Source: Gemmatirosa kalamazoonensis (GTDB lineage: Bacteria; Gemmatimonadota; Gemmatimonadetes; Gemmatimonadales; Gemmatimonadaceae). From it: a stretch of 64,000 nucleotides of DNA. The translations under genes and the position numbers were made by a program. The notes beneath the pieces are model-generated. The model worked only from the letters and a program-made list of their open reading frames with translations. It did no database searches and was not told the origin of the DNA. Location of the stretch: positions 2,774,220 through 2,838,219 of the forward strand of contig NZ_CP007128.1 in the NCBI RefSeq assembly GCF_000522985.1, given 5' to 3'. Every line of letters starts with the position of its first letter. Position 1 is the stretch's first letter. Positions 29,960 to 37,668 of this stretch are shown piece after piece.

Positions 29960-30331
29960 ATGGCACATCCCTACACGCACGACGCACAAGGCCACGGCGC
30001 GCACGACCCGAACGACCCGTCGGATCCGCACTCGCATCCGACGGCCGGGACGTACGTGAAGGTCGGCGTCTTCCTAACCGCCATCACGGTCGCCGAGGTG
30101 TGGGCGTATTACATCCCGGCGTTCGTCGCGTCGCACTTCTTCATCCCGTCGCTGCTGATCATGTCGGCGGTGAAGTTCGCGACGGTGGTGCTGTTCTACA
30201 TGCACCTGAAGTACGACCACCGGCTGTTCCGCGCGCTGTTCACGGGGCCGTTCATCGTGGCCGCGCTGTCGCTCATCGGGCTGATGTTCCTGTTCGGCAA
30301 GCTCGCGATCCGGCTCGGGCTCCTTACCTGA
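29960..30331 (+). CDS. ctaF: Cytochrome c oxidase subunit IV (prokaryotic type)
   Basis: Small subunit of 123 residues with a His/Asp-rich N-terminus and three helices (about 33-55, 58-80 and 92-114). The segment KVGVFLTAITVAEVWAYY and VKFATVVLFYMHLKYDH are typical of caa3 subunit IV. It starts ten bases after ctaE. The stop TGA lies in the outer stem of a large hairpin that separates it from ctaG. Confidence 0.9.
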   Translation: MAHPYTHDAQGHGAHDPNDPSDPHSHPTAGTYVKVGVFLTAITVAEVWAYYIPAFVASHFFIPSLLIMSAVKFATVVLFYMHLKYDHRLFRALFTGPFIVAALSLIGLMFLFGKLAIRLGLLT

Positions 30332-30444
30332 TGGGGCGGCGCTGGAGCTTCGGCGCTGATACCACGGCGCTGGAACGGCGGCGCTGATCCCGCGCGGTTT
30401 CAGCGCCGCCGTTCCGGCGCCGCAGGTCCAGCGCCGCCCCATCA
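30329..30444. repeat. Large nested hairpin of GGCGGCGCT words inside the oxidase operon
   Basis: An outer 18-bp stem (30329-30346 with 30427-30444) and an inner 16-bp stem (30372-30387 with 30400-30415) are perfect; the left side has an extra 13 bases or so. The arms repeat GGCGCTGGA/GGCGGCGCTG. The outer stem contains the ctaF stop codon. It may attenuate or process the transcript between the structural subunits and the assembly gene ctaG. Confidence 0.85.
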
Positions 30445-30457
30445 GCACCGCTGCATC

Positions 30458-31267
30458 ATGCTTCTCCATCCAGTCGTCGAGGTCGGGAAGGGCTTCTCGA
30501 TTCACGCGAGCACCGTCGTCGGCATCGTCGCCTTCGGCGGGGTGTACGCCTGGCGCGCTGCGCGGCGCGACGGTCCCGGGCCGTCGGTCGCGCAGCGCGC
30601 TGCGTTCTATGCCGCGCTGCTCGTGCTGTTCTTCACGCTGAACGGGCCGCTGCACGACCTGAGCGACACGTATCTGTTCAGCGCGCACATGGTGCAGCAC
30701 CTGGTGCTCACGCTCGTCGTGCCGCCGCTGCTCATCGTGGGCACGCCGGGGTGGATGCTGCGGCCGTTGCTCCGCCCGCCGCTCGTGCGCGCCGTGGCCG
30801 AGCGCGTGACGCGCCCCGCGAGCTGCTTCGTGCTGTTCAACGTGGTGCTCGCGGCGTGGCACCTGCCGCCGATGTACAACCTCGCGCTGGCGCACCACCC
30901 CGTGCACATCGTGCAGCACCTGCTCTTCCTCGCCGCGTCCGTGCTGATGTGGTGGCCGCTCGTCAGCCCGCTGCGCGAGCTGCCGCGGCTGTCGTACCCG
31001 GGGCAGATGCTGTACTGCTTCCTGATGACGATCCCGATGTCGGTCGTCGCGATCTACGTCACGATGGCCGACCGCATTCTCTACCCGGCGTACGCCATCG
31101 CCCCGCGCGTGTGGGGCATGACGCCGATGGACGACCAGCACTACGGGGGGCTCATCATGTGGATCCCCGGAGGGCTGTTCTTCTACGGCGTGATGACGGT
31201 GGTGTTCGCGAAGTGGACGCTGCGCGGCGGCGCCGACGAGCGCGAGGCGGCGCAGGCGGCCGCCTGA
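30458..31267 (+). CDS. ctaG: Cytochrome c oxidase assembly protein, CtaG (caa3 type)
   Basis: Inner-membrane assembly factor of 269 residues with about seven helices. FSAHMVQHLVLTLVVPPLLI with its paired histidines, HPVHIVQHLLFLAASVLMWW, and the final QHYGGLIMWIPGG match the CtaG_2 family, which is needed for caa3 maturation (CuB delivery). The ATG at 30458 lies 13 bases beyond the hairpin that follows ctaF. A GGGCAGGA hairpin follows its stop. Confidence 0.92.
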   Translation: MLLHPVVEVGKGFSIHASTVVGIVAFGGVYAWRAARRDGPGPSVAQRAAFYAALLVLFFTLNGPLHDLSDTYLFSAHMVQHLVLTLVVPPLLIVGTPGWMLRPLLRPPLVRAVAERVTRPASCFVLFNVVLAAWHLPPMYNLALAHHPVHIVQHLLFLAASVLMWWPLVSPLRELPRLSYPGQMLYCFLMTIPMSVVAIYVTMADRILYPAYAIAPRVWGMTPMDDQHYGGLIMWIPGGLFFYGVMTVVFAKWTLRGGADEREAAQAAA

Positions 31268-31273
31268 CGGCGG

Positions 31274-31357
31274 AGGGCAGGAGGGCAGGAGGGCAGGAGG
31301 GCAGGAGGCCTAACGGATCTCCTGCCCTCGCTTCGTGCCCTCCTGCCCTCCTGCCCT
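31274..31357. repeat. Imperfect hairpin of GGGCAGGA words overlapping a coding end
   Basis: The left arm (31274-31306) is four tandem GGGCAGGA-type units. The right arm (31319-31357) pairs with it but has an extra CGAAGCGAG-type insertion. The loop contains GCCTAAC (31308-31314), which supplies the TAG stop of the convergent aminotransferase gene. The right arm therefore encodes the last residues of that enzyme (GGQEGTKRGQEIR). Confidence 0.85.
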
Positions 31358-32536
31358 GATTCTCGTCACGGCCTCGCGAATCCGCTCCTCGCTCGTCGTG
31401 AACGCGAGCCGCAGCATGCCCTCGCCGCGCCGGCCGTAGGCGGCGCCCGGGATGCACGCCACGTCGTGCTCGCGCAGCAGGCGGTCGGCGAGCGCCACGC
31501 ACGTCTCGCCCGCGCGCAGCAGCCCGGCGACGTCGGCGAAGACGTAGAACGCGCCGTCCGGCGCCTCCGCGCGCACGCCGGCCACGCCGCGCAGCCCCGC
31601 GACGAGCGCGTCGCGGCGCGCGCGGAACAGCTCGCGCATGGCGATCGCGTCGTCCTGCGGCCCGGTGAGCGCGGCGAGCCCCGCGTGCTGCACGAACGCC
31701 GGCGCGCACGTCGTGCTCTCGTTCACGAGCGCGGTCACCGCCGGCACGAGCGACGACGGCATCACGCCGTAGCCGAGTCGCCAGCCGGTCATCGCGTACG
31801 TCTTCGAGAAGCCGTCGACGACGACCGTGCGCGCCGCCATGCCGGGAAGCGCGGCGACGCTCGACGCGGCGCGGTCGTCGTAGCGCAGCCCGTCGTAGAT
31901 CTCGTCGCTCACCACCCACAGGTCGCGCTCCTCGGCCAGCTCGGCGATCGCGAGTCGCTCGTGGTCGTCGAGCACGCACCCCGTCGGGTTCTGCGGCGTG
32001 TTCAGCACGAGCACGCGGGTGCGCTCGCGTACCGCCGCGCGGAGCGCGTCGACGTCGAGCCGGAACTGTGCGCCGTCGCGGGCGAGCGGATAGTGGCGCA
32101 CCCGCGCCCCGGCGATGCGCGCGGCCGCGGCGTAGCCGGGATAGCCGGGATCCGGGACGAGCACCTCGTCGCCGCGCTGCACGAGCGCGAGCAGCGCGTA
32201 CAGCAGCATCGGCTTCGCGCCGGACGTCACGACGACCTGCTCGGCCGTCGCGGCGACGCCGCGCGTGCGCTGCACGTCGGCGATCGCGGCACGCAGCGGG
32301 GGGATGCCGGCGGGCGCGACGTAGCGCGTGGCACCGGCGCGCAGCGCGGCCACGCCCGCCTCGACGATGTGCGCGGGCGTGGGAAGATCCGGCTCGCCGA
32401 TGTCGAGTCGCACGACGTCGTGCCCCTCGGCCGCGCGGCGCCGCGCCTCGGCGACCATGCGGGGGACGAGACCGTCGGTCGCCTCCGACGCGCTCCGCCG
32501 TCGCGTCACGTTAGGCCGGGGTCGCGTGCCCGTCAC
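31310..32536 (-). CDS. Class I/II aminotransferase, probably aromatic
   Basis: PLP-dependent fold-type I aminotransferase, 408 residues. Lys245 in DGFSKTYAMTGWRLGYG binds PLP; NTPQNPTG and SDEIYDGLRY are the other signatures. The GTG at 32536 overlaps the chorismate mutase stop (GTGA), which supports this start; a longer frame reads into shadow sequence. As the third gene after prephenate dehydratase and chorismate mutase it most likely converts phenylpyruvate to phenylalanine, although aspartate-type activity cannot be excluded. Its C-terminal tail GGQEGTKRGQEIR is encoded by the intergenic hairpin and looks acquired. Confidence 0.9.
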   Translation of the reverse strand: MTGTRPRPNVTRRRSASEATDGLVPRMVAEARRRAAEGHDVVRLDIGEPDLPTPAHIVEAGVAALRAGATRYVAPAGIPPLRAAIADVQRTRGVAATAEQVVVTSGAKPMLLYALLALVQRGDEVLVPDPGYPGYAAAARIAGARVRHYPLARDGAQFRLDVDALRAAVRERTRVLVLNTPQNPTGCVLDDHERLAIAELAEERDLWVVSDEIYDGLRYDDRAASSVAALPGMAARTVVVDGFSKTYAMTGWRLGYGVMPSSLVPAVTALVNESTTCAPAFVQHAGLAALTGPQDDAIAMRELFRARRDALVAGLRGVAGVRAEAPDGAFYVFADVAGLLRAGETCVALADRLLREHDVACIPGAAYGRRGEGMLRLAFTTSEERIREAVTRIRAGGQEGTKRGQEIR

Positions 32537-32934
32537 GCGTCCACCACCAGGTCGGGGCGGAGTGCGCGCGCCTCGCGCAGGTAGACGGGCCGCAGTCGGC
32601 GACCGTCCGCGACGGCGACGTGCAGCAGCACGCGCACGCATCGCGACAGGGGCTCCGTCACCTCCATCTCCGCCATGCACAGCATCGGTACGTCGGTCCA
32701 GCCGATCGCGCGCGCCGCCGCGGCGGGCGGCCGGCTGCGCAGGTCGCACGTCGTGGAGAAGATCGCGCTCACCACGTCGTCCGGCCCGAAGTCGTTCATC
32801 GACGTGAGCGCGTGCAGCAGCTCCGCCACCGCGTCGTCCACCGCTTCCGGCGCGTCGAAGGCGACGGTCGTCGCGCCGCGCACGCCGCGCATGCGCGGCA
32901 CGACGCGCGGCGCGTCCGTAAGCGAGGCGATCAT
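32533..32934 (-). CDS. aroH: Chorismate mutase, AroH class
   Basis: Trimeric, Bacillus-type chorismate mutase of 133 residues converting chorismate to prephenate. GVRGATTV, the later FSTTCDLRSRPPAAAARAIGW, CMAEMEV and RCVRVLLHV correspond closely to the AroH family, including active-site Arg and Glu/Cys positions. YLREARALRPDL matches the conserved C-terminus. The ATG at 32934 overlaps the prephenate dehydratase stop (ATGA), and its stop overlaps the aminotransferase start (GTGA). A separate small mutase rather than a fused P-protein is the notable arrangement. Confidence 0.93.
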   Translation of the reverse strand: MIASLTDAPRVVPRMRGVRGATTVAFDAPEAVDDAVAELLHALTSMNDFGPDDVVSAIFSTTCDLRSRPPAAAARAIGWTDVPMLCMAEMEVTEPLSRCVRVLLHVAVADGRRLRPVYLREARALRPDLVVDA

Positions 32935-33629
32935 GCGCGTCCTCCCTCGTGGCGGCGCAGCACGGCGAAGCGCGTCTCGTTGTCGGCGTGGTCCTGCACG
33001 GCGCTCGCGAGCACCACGAGCCCGTGACGCTGCGCCGCCGCCTCGCTCGCGATGACGGCGAGCGTCTCGGGCGCCGCCTGGGGCACGCTCGCGTACCACG
33101 GCGGGGTGAGCCCCTGCGGCGCGCCGCCCACGAGCGCCGCGAGCTCGCGCGCCGCGCCCGCCGTGTCGAACGCCTCGTACGCGGTGACGAGCGGGTGCTC
33201 GGCGAAGAACCGCGCGCACTGGCCGAGCGCCGCGTGATGGCTGCCGACCGCGCGCACCGAGGCGAGCGACGCGCCCGGGAGCGCGAGCACCGCGTGGTGC
33301 ACGGGGAGCGCCACCTCGTCGATGACCTCGACGCGCGTGCGGTTGTCGTACAGCAGCTCGTGCGCGCCGAGGATCGGCCCGATGGTCGAGTTCCACGTCG
33401 GGAGCACCGCGAGGTCCACCTGGCGCGCGAGCAGCAGCCCGATCACGCGCGGAAAGGTGGTCGCGCCGACGGCGACCGCGTGGCCCTCCCAGCGCTGGGC
33501 GATCGCGGCCTCGCCGAACGCGCCGGGCTCGCCCTGATACGCGACGCGCGGGCCGAGCGCGGCGCCGACTGCGCGGAGCGGTCCGGGCGTGTCCATGCGT
33601 TGGAGGGGTGAAGTCCATGCGGCGATCAT
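32931..33629 (-). CDS. pheA: Prephenate dehydratase
   Basis: Converts prephenate to phenylpyruvate; 232 residues. RVAYQGEPGAFGEAAI at the start, LAVLPTWNSTIGPI (family VPIENS-like site), and the later AVQDHADNETRFAVL (N-x-T-R-F motif) are typical. There is no ACT domain, so allosteric feedback by Phe may be absent and control left to the leader region. The ATG at 33629 is chosen for its GGGAGGT ribosome-binding site; an ATG at 33596 lacks one. It is the first enzyme gene of a three-gene Phe operon with ATGA/GTGA overlaps. Confidence 0.9.
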   Translation of the reverse strand: MIAAWTSPLQRMDTPGPLRAVGAALGPRVAYQGEPGAFGEAAIAQRWEGHAVAVGATTFPRVIGLLLARQVDLAVLPTWNSTIGPILGAHELLYDNRTRVEVIDEVALPVHHAVLALPGASLASVRAVGSHHAALGQCARFFAEHPLVTAYEAFDTAGAARELAALVGGAPQGLTPPWYASVPQAAPETLAVIASEAAAQRHGLVVLASAVQDHADNETRFAVLRRHEGGRA

Positions 33630-33655
33630 GCCTACCTCCCGGCACAAGCGGAACG

Positions 33656-33685
33656 AAAAAGGCCCCCGGTGTGAGCCGGGAGCCT
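33656..33685 (-). terminator. Rho-independent terminator in the pheA leader (attenuator)
   Basis: On the minus strand a 10-bp stem (AGGCTCCCGG with CCGGGGGCCT, one G-T pair, loop CTCACA) is followed by TTTTT-type U-run, the only clear stem plus T-run terminator I saw. It lies 27 bases before the pheA start, so transcription would stop before the enzymes unless it is prevented from folding. Its 5' arm GCTCCCGG is complementary to an upstream leader segment at 33739-33746. Confidence 0.85.
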
Positions 33686-33711
33686 GGGGCGGAGCGCGTC
33701 GTGCGATCGAT

Positions 33712-33807
33712 CTATCGCGACGTACGCCAGCGCCTGCAGCTCCCGGAGCGAATCCGGAGGCTGGTAAACGTAAAGACGCTAAAGCTGGCGGCGCGGTAGC
33801 TCGTCAT
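33712..33807 (-). CDS. pheL: Phe-codon leader peptide of the pheA operon
   Basis: A 31-codon open frame (MTSYRAASFSVFTFTSLRIR...) between the upstream gene and the attenuator terminator. It reads Phe at residues 9, 12 and 14, all as TTT, in a genome that nearly always uses TTC. Directly after the Phe codons lies a segment (33754-33763) able to pair with 33737-33746, which in turn can pair with the terminator's 5' arm. This is the layout of ribosome-mediated attenuation: stalling at Phe codons frees the middle segment and blocks the terminator. No good ribosome-binding site is visible; the message may be nearly leaderless. Confidence 0.8.
   Translation of the reverse strand: MTSYRAASFSVFTFTSLRIRSGSCRRWRTSR
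33737..33763 (-). promoter_or_regulatory. Antiterminator segments 1 and 2 of the pheA attenuator
   Basis: Segment 1 (33754-33763, CAGCCTCCGG on the minus strand) begins one codon after the third Phe codon. Segment 2 (33737-33746) contains CCGGGAGC, which pairs either with segment 1 (imperfectly) or exactly over eight bases with GCTCCCGG in the terminator. The two pairings exclude each other. Confidence 0.7.
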
Positions 33808-33854
33808 GGTTGCCCATGATTGCACCGCCGAGGCTGGAGCGCAAGTGCGCCGCG

Positions 33855-35750
33855 TCACAGCGGCACGCCCTCCGCCGAACCGACCATCGCCTCCGGGTTC
33901 AGCACGCGGTCGAGCGCCTCGCGCGTGAGCAGCCCACGCTCCAGCACGAGATCGTACACACCTCGTCCGGACTCCAGCGCACTGCGCGCGATGTCGGTCG
34001 CCGTCTCGTAGCCGAGCACCGGCACGAGCGCGGTGACGATCCCGATCGAGTGCTCGACGAAGTACCGCATCCGGTCGGCGTTCGCCGTGATCCCCTCGAT
34101 GCACCGCTCGCGCAGCACCACGCACGCGTTGCGCAGCTCGGCCAGGCTGCCTAACAGCCGGTACGCGATCACCGGCTCGAACACGTTGAGCTGAAGCTGC
34201 CCGGCCTCCGCCGCGAGCGTGACCGCGACGTCGCCGCCGATGACGTCGAAGCACACCTGGTTCACGACCTCGGGGATCACCGGGTTCACCTTGCCCGGCA
34301 TGATCGAGCTCCCCGGCTGCATGGCCGGGAGATTGATCTCACCGAGGCCGGCGCGCGGCCCCGACGCGAGCAGACGCAGATCGTTGCAGATCTTCGAGAG
34401 CTTCACCGCGCAGCGCTTCATCACGCCCGAGAGCTGCACGAACACGCCGGTGTCCGCCGTCGCCTCGACGAGGTCGGGGGCGGTGATCAGCTCGCGGCCG
34501 AACACACGCGAGAGATGCGCGCGCACCGCCTCGGTGTATCCCTGCGGCGCGTTGATGCGCGTGCCGATCGCGGTCGCGCCCATGTTGATCTCGCGGATCA
34601 GCCCCTGCACCTCGCCGAGCCGGTCGACGTCCTCGAGGATCGTGTGGCCGAACGCGGTGAACTCCTGGCCGAGCGTCATCGGCACCGCGTCCTGCAGCTG
34701 GGTGCGCCCCATCTTCAGCAGCGGCGCGAACTCGCGCCCCTTCGTCAGGAACGCCTGCGCGAGGTCGCGCATCGCCTCGCGCAGCCGGTCGATGCTCGCG
34801 TGCAGGGCGAGCTTCACCGCCGTCGGGTAGACGTCGTTCGTCGACTGGCTGAGGTTCACGTGGTTGTTCGGGTGCACCACGTCGTACTCGCCGCGGCGGC
34901 GCCCGAGCAGCTCCAGCGCGCGGTTCGCGATCACCTCGTTCGCGTTCATGTTCGTCGAGGTGCCCGCGCCACCCTGGATCATGTCGACGAGGAAGTGCTC
35001 GTGGTGCCGCCCCTCGGCCACCTCGCGCGCCGCCGCGACGATCGCGTCGGCGACCTCGGTGCCTAACAGGCCGAGGTCGCGGTTGGCGAGCGCCGCGGAC
35101 TCCTTCACCATGGCGAGCGCGCAGACGAGCTCGGGGAACTCGCGCAGCGCGACGCCGGTGATGGGGAAGTTCTCCAGCGCGCGCAACGTCTGCACGCCGT
35201 ACATCGCGGCCTCGGGCACCTCGCGCTCGCCGAGCAGGTCGTGCTCGCGTCGCATGCCGCCGCCGGAGAACGCCATCACGCGTCCGTGGCCGACGAGCGT
35301 CGCCGACGCGACGCGCAGCCGCTGGGCGATGGTGCGCGCCGACCGCTGGACGAGCGCGGCGTAGAGCTGCGGCGCCTCCTTCACGAGTGACTCGAGCGCC
35401 TCGTGCGTGAGGATGAGCGCCTCGACGTCGCCGATGGCGCGCGCGGTGGTGCCGTGCTTCGCCGTGTCGCCGAGCAGCAGCCCCTCGCCGACCGCCTCGC
35501 CGGCCCCGAGCGTGCCCAGTCGCGCCGTGTGCCCCTCGGCCGACTTCTCGATCGCCACCGCGCCGGAGACGACGATCGCGAACAGCTCGCGCGGCCGTCC
35601 TTCCTGGAACAGCGTCTCGTCGGCGGCGAAGTGCCGCGGGACCATGGCGCGCGACAGCCGCCAGAAGTACGAGTCGGGGAACCCCTGCAGGAACGCCGTG
35701 GCCCGCAGCTGCTCGGCGACGGAGGATGGGGAGAGAGTCGTCTCGGTCAT
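33855..35750 (-). CDS. aspA: Aspartate ammonia-lyase with N-terminal cyclic-nucleotide-binding domain
   Basis: A 631-residue fusion. Residues about 12-145 form a CRP-like cNMP-binding domain (LGAGEAVGEGLLLGDTAK); the phosphate-binding Arg-Ser of CRP aligns with His-Gly here, so classic cAMP binding is doubtful. Residues about 165-625 are a full aspartase/fumarase-superfamily enzyme: IQGGAGTSTNMNANEV, HPNNHVNLSQSTNDVYP and GSSIMPGKVNP with the catalytic Ser loop. The wording matches aspartase better than class II fumarase. Likely reaction: aspartate to fumarate plus ammonia. The ATG at 35750 starts the regulatory domain. It is divergent from the Uma2 gene; the Phe leader follows downstream. 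Confidence 0.9.
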   Translation of the reverse strand: MTETTLSPSSVAEQLRATAFLQGFPDSYFWRLSRAMVPRHFAADETLFQEGRPRELFAIVVSGAVAIEKSAEGHTARLGTLGAGEAVGEGLLLGDTAKHGTTARAIGDVEALILTHEALESLVKEAPQLYAALVQRSARTIAQRLRVASATLVGHGRVMAFSGGGMRREHDLLGEREVPEAAMYGVQTLRALENFPITGVALREFPELVCALAMVKESAALANRDLGLLGTEVADAIVAAAREVAEGRHHEHFLVDMIQGGAGTSTNMNANEVIANRALELLGRRRGEYDVVHPNNHVNLSQSTNDVYPTAVKLALHASIDRLREAMRDLAQAFLTKGREFAPLLKMGRTQLQDAVPMTLGQEFTAFGHTILEDVDRLGEVQGLIREINMGATAIGTRINAPQGYTEAVRAHLSRVFGRELITAPDLVEATADTGVFVQLSGVMKRCAVKLSKICNDLRLLASGPRAGLGEINLPAMQPGSSIMPGKVNPVIPEVVNQVCFDVIGGDVAVTLAAEAGQLQLNVFEPVIAYRLLGSLAELRNACVVLRERCIEGITANADRMRYFVEHSIGIVTALVPVLGYETATDIARSALESGRGVYDLVLERGLLTREALDRVLNPEAMVGSAEGVPL

Positions 35751-35841
35751 GCGGTCGAAGCTAGCGGACGCCCGTGCGCGGGGTAGGGGAGCGGATGCCG
35801 CGTGCTTTCCGCCGGGTGCGCCCGGGCATATACTCGGCCGC

Positions 35842-36453
35842 ATGAGCGAACCCGCCGGCGGACCGCGCTTCCTGACGGTCGACGAGTACCGCGCGCTCGA
35901 GGCGACGTCGGAGCTGCGACACGAGTACGTGCGCGGTGCCGTGCGGGCGATGACCGGCGCGTCGCGGCGTCACATCCGGATCGTGCTCAATATCGCCCGC
36001 CGTCTCATGGACGCCGCCGGCAGCGGGTGCCGCGTCTACGTGAACGACCTTCGTGTGCGCGTCGACGAGGACGTCTTCTACTATCCGGACGTCGTCGTGT
36101 CATGCGAGGAGCCCGACGACGGTCACGAGGAGGCCGCGCCCGGTTTCGTCGTCGAGGTGCTGTCGCCGTCCACGGAAGCGACCGACCGACACGAGAAGGC
36201 GGTCTACTACGCGCGCAAGCCCGGTCTGCAATCGTTCCTCCTTGTACACCAGCACGACCGTCGCGTGGAGCGGCACCACCGGGACGACGACGGCACGTGG
36301 CGGAGAGACGACGTCACCGGCAGCGGCGACGTCACGGTGCCGTGTCCGGCGACGAGTCTCACGCTCGACGAGATCTACGCCGGCGTCGAGCGCGAGGGCG
36401 GCGAGCCGTGGCCGCGGCCGCGTCGCGTGCGCGAACCGGAGCCGCAGCTCTGA
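35842..36453 (+). CDS. Uma2-family PD-(D/E)xK protein (DUF820)
   Basis: A 203-residue protein of the Uma2 restriction-endonuclease-like fold. MSEPAGGPRFLTVDEYRALE and the segment ELRHEYVRGAVRAMTGAS are the usual N-terminus; YYPDVVVSC and FVVEVLSPSTEATDR supply the predicted Asp and Glu metal ligands, and KAVYYARKPGLQSFLLV follows. Members are abundant in cyanobacteria and a few other phyla; their biological role is unproven, with mobile or defence links proposed. It is 91 bases from the divergent aspartase gene; its start is the ATG at 35842. Confidence 0.9.
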   Translation: MSEPAGGPRFLTVDEYRALEATSELRHEYVRGAVRAMTGASRRHIRIVLNIARRLMDAAGSGCRVYVNDLRVRVDEDVFYYPDVVVSCEEPDDGHEEAAPGFVVEVLSPSTEATDRHEKAVYYARKPGLQSFLLVHQHDRRVERHHRDDDGTWRRDDVTGSGDVTVPCPATSLTLDEIYAGVEREGGEPWPRPRRVREPEPQL

Positions 36454-36482
36454 CGTCGAACGAACCTCAACCCGATCCCATC

Positions 36483-37661
36483 GTGTCGATCTCCCGTCGC
36501 GACTTCCTCGGCGCCGGTGCCGCGGCCGCCGGTCTCTCGCTCGCGCGTGCCGCCGACGCGCAGCCGCTCGTCACGCGCGTCGTCGACCGCGCCAGCCTCG
36601 AGCCCGCGCGACGCGTGGCGACGCGTCCCGTGATCGTGTCGGCCGAGAACGGCTATACCGCCGACGCGAGCGGCAAGCGCGGCATCCAGGTCGCCTGGGA
36701 TCTGCTGAACGCCGGCAGCGACCCGCTCGATGCGATCGTCGCCGGCGTGAACGTCGTCGAGCTGAACCCCGAGGACCAGTCGGTGGGGCTCGGCGGGCTG
36801 CCTAACGAGGACGGTGTCGTGCAGCTCGACGCGAGCTGCATGCACGGACCGACGCGACGCGCCGGCGCCGTCGCCTGCCTGGAGGGCATCGCGACGCCGT
36901 CGCTGGTCGCGAAGGCGGTGATGGACCACACCGACCACGTGCTGCTCGTCGGCCAGGACGCGAAGCGGTTCGCGCTGCGTATGGGCTTTCACGAGCAGAA
37001 CCTGCTCACCGAGAAGAGCCGCGAGCGGTGGCTCAAGTGGAAGGAGACAGGCGGCGACGTGCACAACTGGCTCGACACGCGGCCCGGCGCCCCGAAGCGC
37101 ACGTCGCAGGCGTTCCAGCGCGCGCACGAGTGGGCCGCCGAGGGCGATCTCGCGTACACCACCGGCACGATCAACATGAACGCTGTCACCGCGGGCGGCG
37201 ACATCGCGAGCGTGACGACGACGAGCGGGCTGTCGTGGAAGATCCCGGGACGCGTCGGCGACAGCCCGATCATCGGCGCGGGACAGTACTGCGACAACAC
37301 CGTCGGCGCCGCGGGGTCGACGGGACGCGGCGAGGCGAACATCAAGGTCTGCGGCGCGTTCCTCGCCGTGGAGTTCATGCGGCAGGGGATGGACCCCCAG
37401 ACCGCGCTCATGAAGGTGATGGAGCGCGTGATCGCGATGACCGAGCCGCGGCTGCTGAACGAGAAGGGCCGGCCGTTCTTCGACCTGCAGTACTACGCGG
37501 TGTCGAAGGACGGACGCTACGCCGGCGCGACCGCCTACGAGGGCGCCAACTTCGCCGTCGCCGACGCGAAGGGCGCTCGCGTGGAGCCGATGGCGTTCCT
37601 CTACAAGTCGAGCGAGCGCCCGTCGAACAAGCCGCTCTCCGGCATGGCGCCGAAGCCGTAG
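36483..37661 (+). CDS. Tat-exported N4-(beta-N-acetylglucosaminyl)-L-asparaginase
   Basis: Glycosylasparaginase-family Ntn hydrolase, 392 residues. The GTG at 36483 gives MSISRRDFLGAGAAAAGLSLARAADAQ, a twin-arginine signal peptide, so the enzyme is exported folded. Family marks are NPEDQSVGLGGLPNEDG, the putative autoprocessing Thr in TTGTINMNAV, TTTSGLSWK and the diagnostic RVGDSPIIGAG. The usual HDTIG before the cleavage Thr reads TTGTIN. The family hydrolyses the GlcNAc-Asn bond of N-glycopeptides after self-cleavage. The next gene is convergent. It follows the Uma2 gene by 29 bases, probably without functional link. Confidence 0.9.
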   Translation: MSISRRDFLGAGAAAAGLSLARAADAQPLVTRVVDRASLEPARRVATRPVIVSAENGYTADASGKRGIQVAWDLLNAGSDPLDAIVAGVNVVELNPEDQSVGLGGLPNEDGVVQLDASCMHGPTRRAGAVACLEGIATPSLVAKAVMDHTDHVLLVGQDAKRFALRMGFHEQNLLTEKSRERWLKWKETGGDVHNWLDTRPGAPKRTSQAFQRAHEWAAEGDLAYTTGTINMNAVTAGGDIASVTTTSGLSWKIPGRVGDSPIIGAGQYCDNTVGAAGSTGRGEANIKVCGAFLAVEFMRQGMDPQTALMKVMERVIAMTEPRLLNEKGRPFFDLQYYAVSKDGRYAGATAYEGANFAVADAKGARVEPMAFLYKSSERPSNKPLSGMAPKP

Positions 37662-37668
37662 CGGGTGC

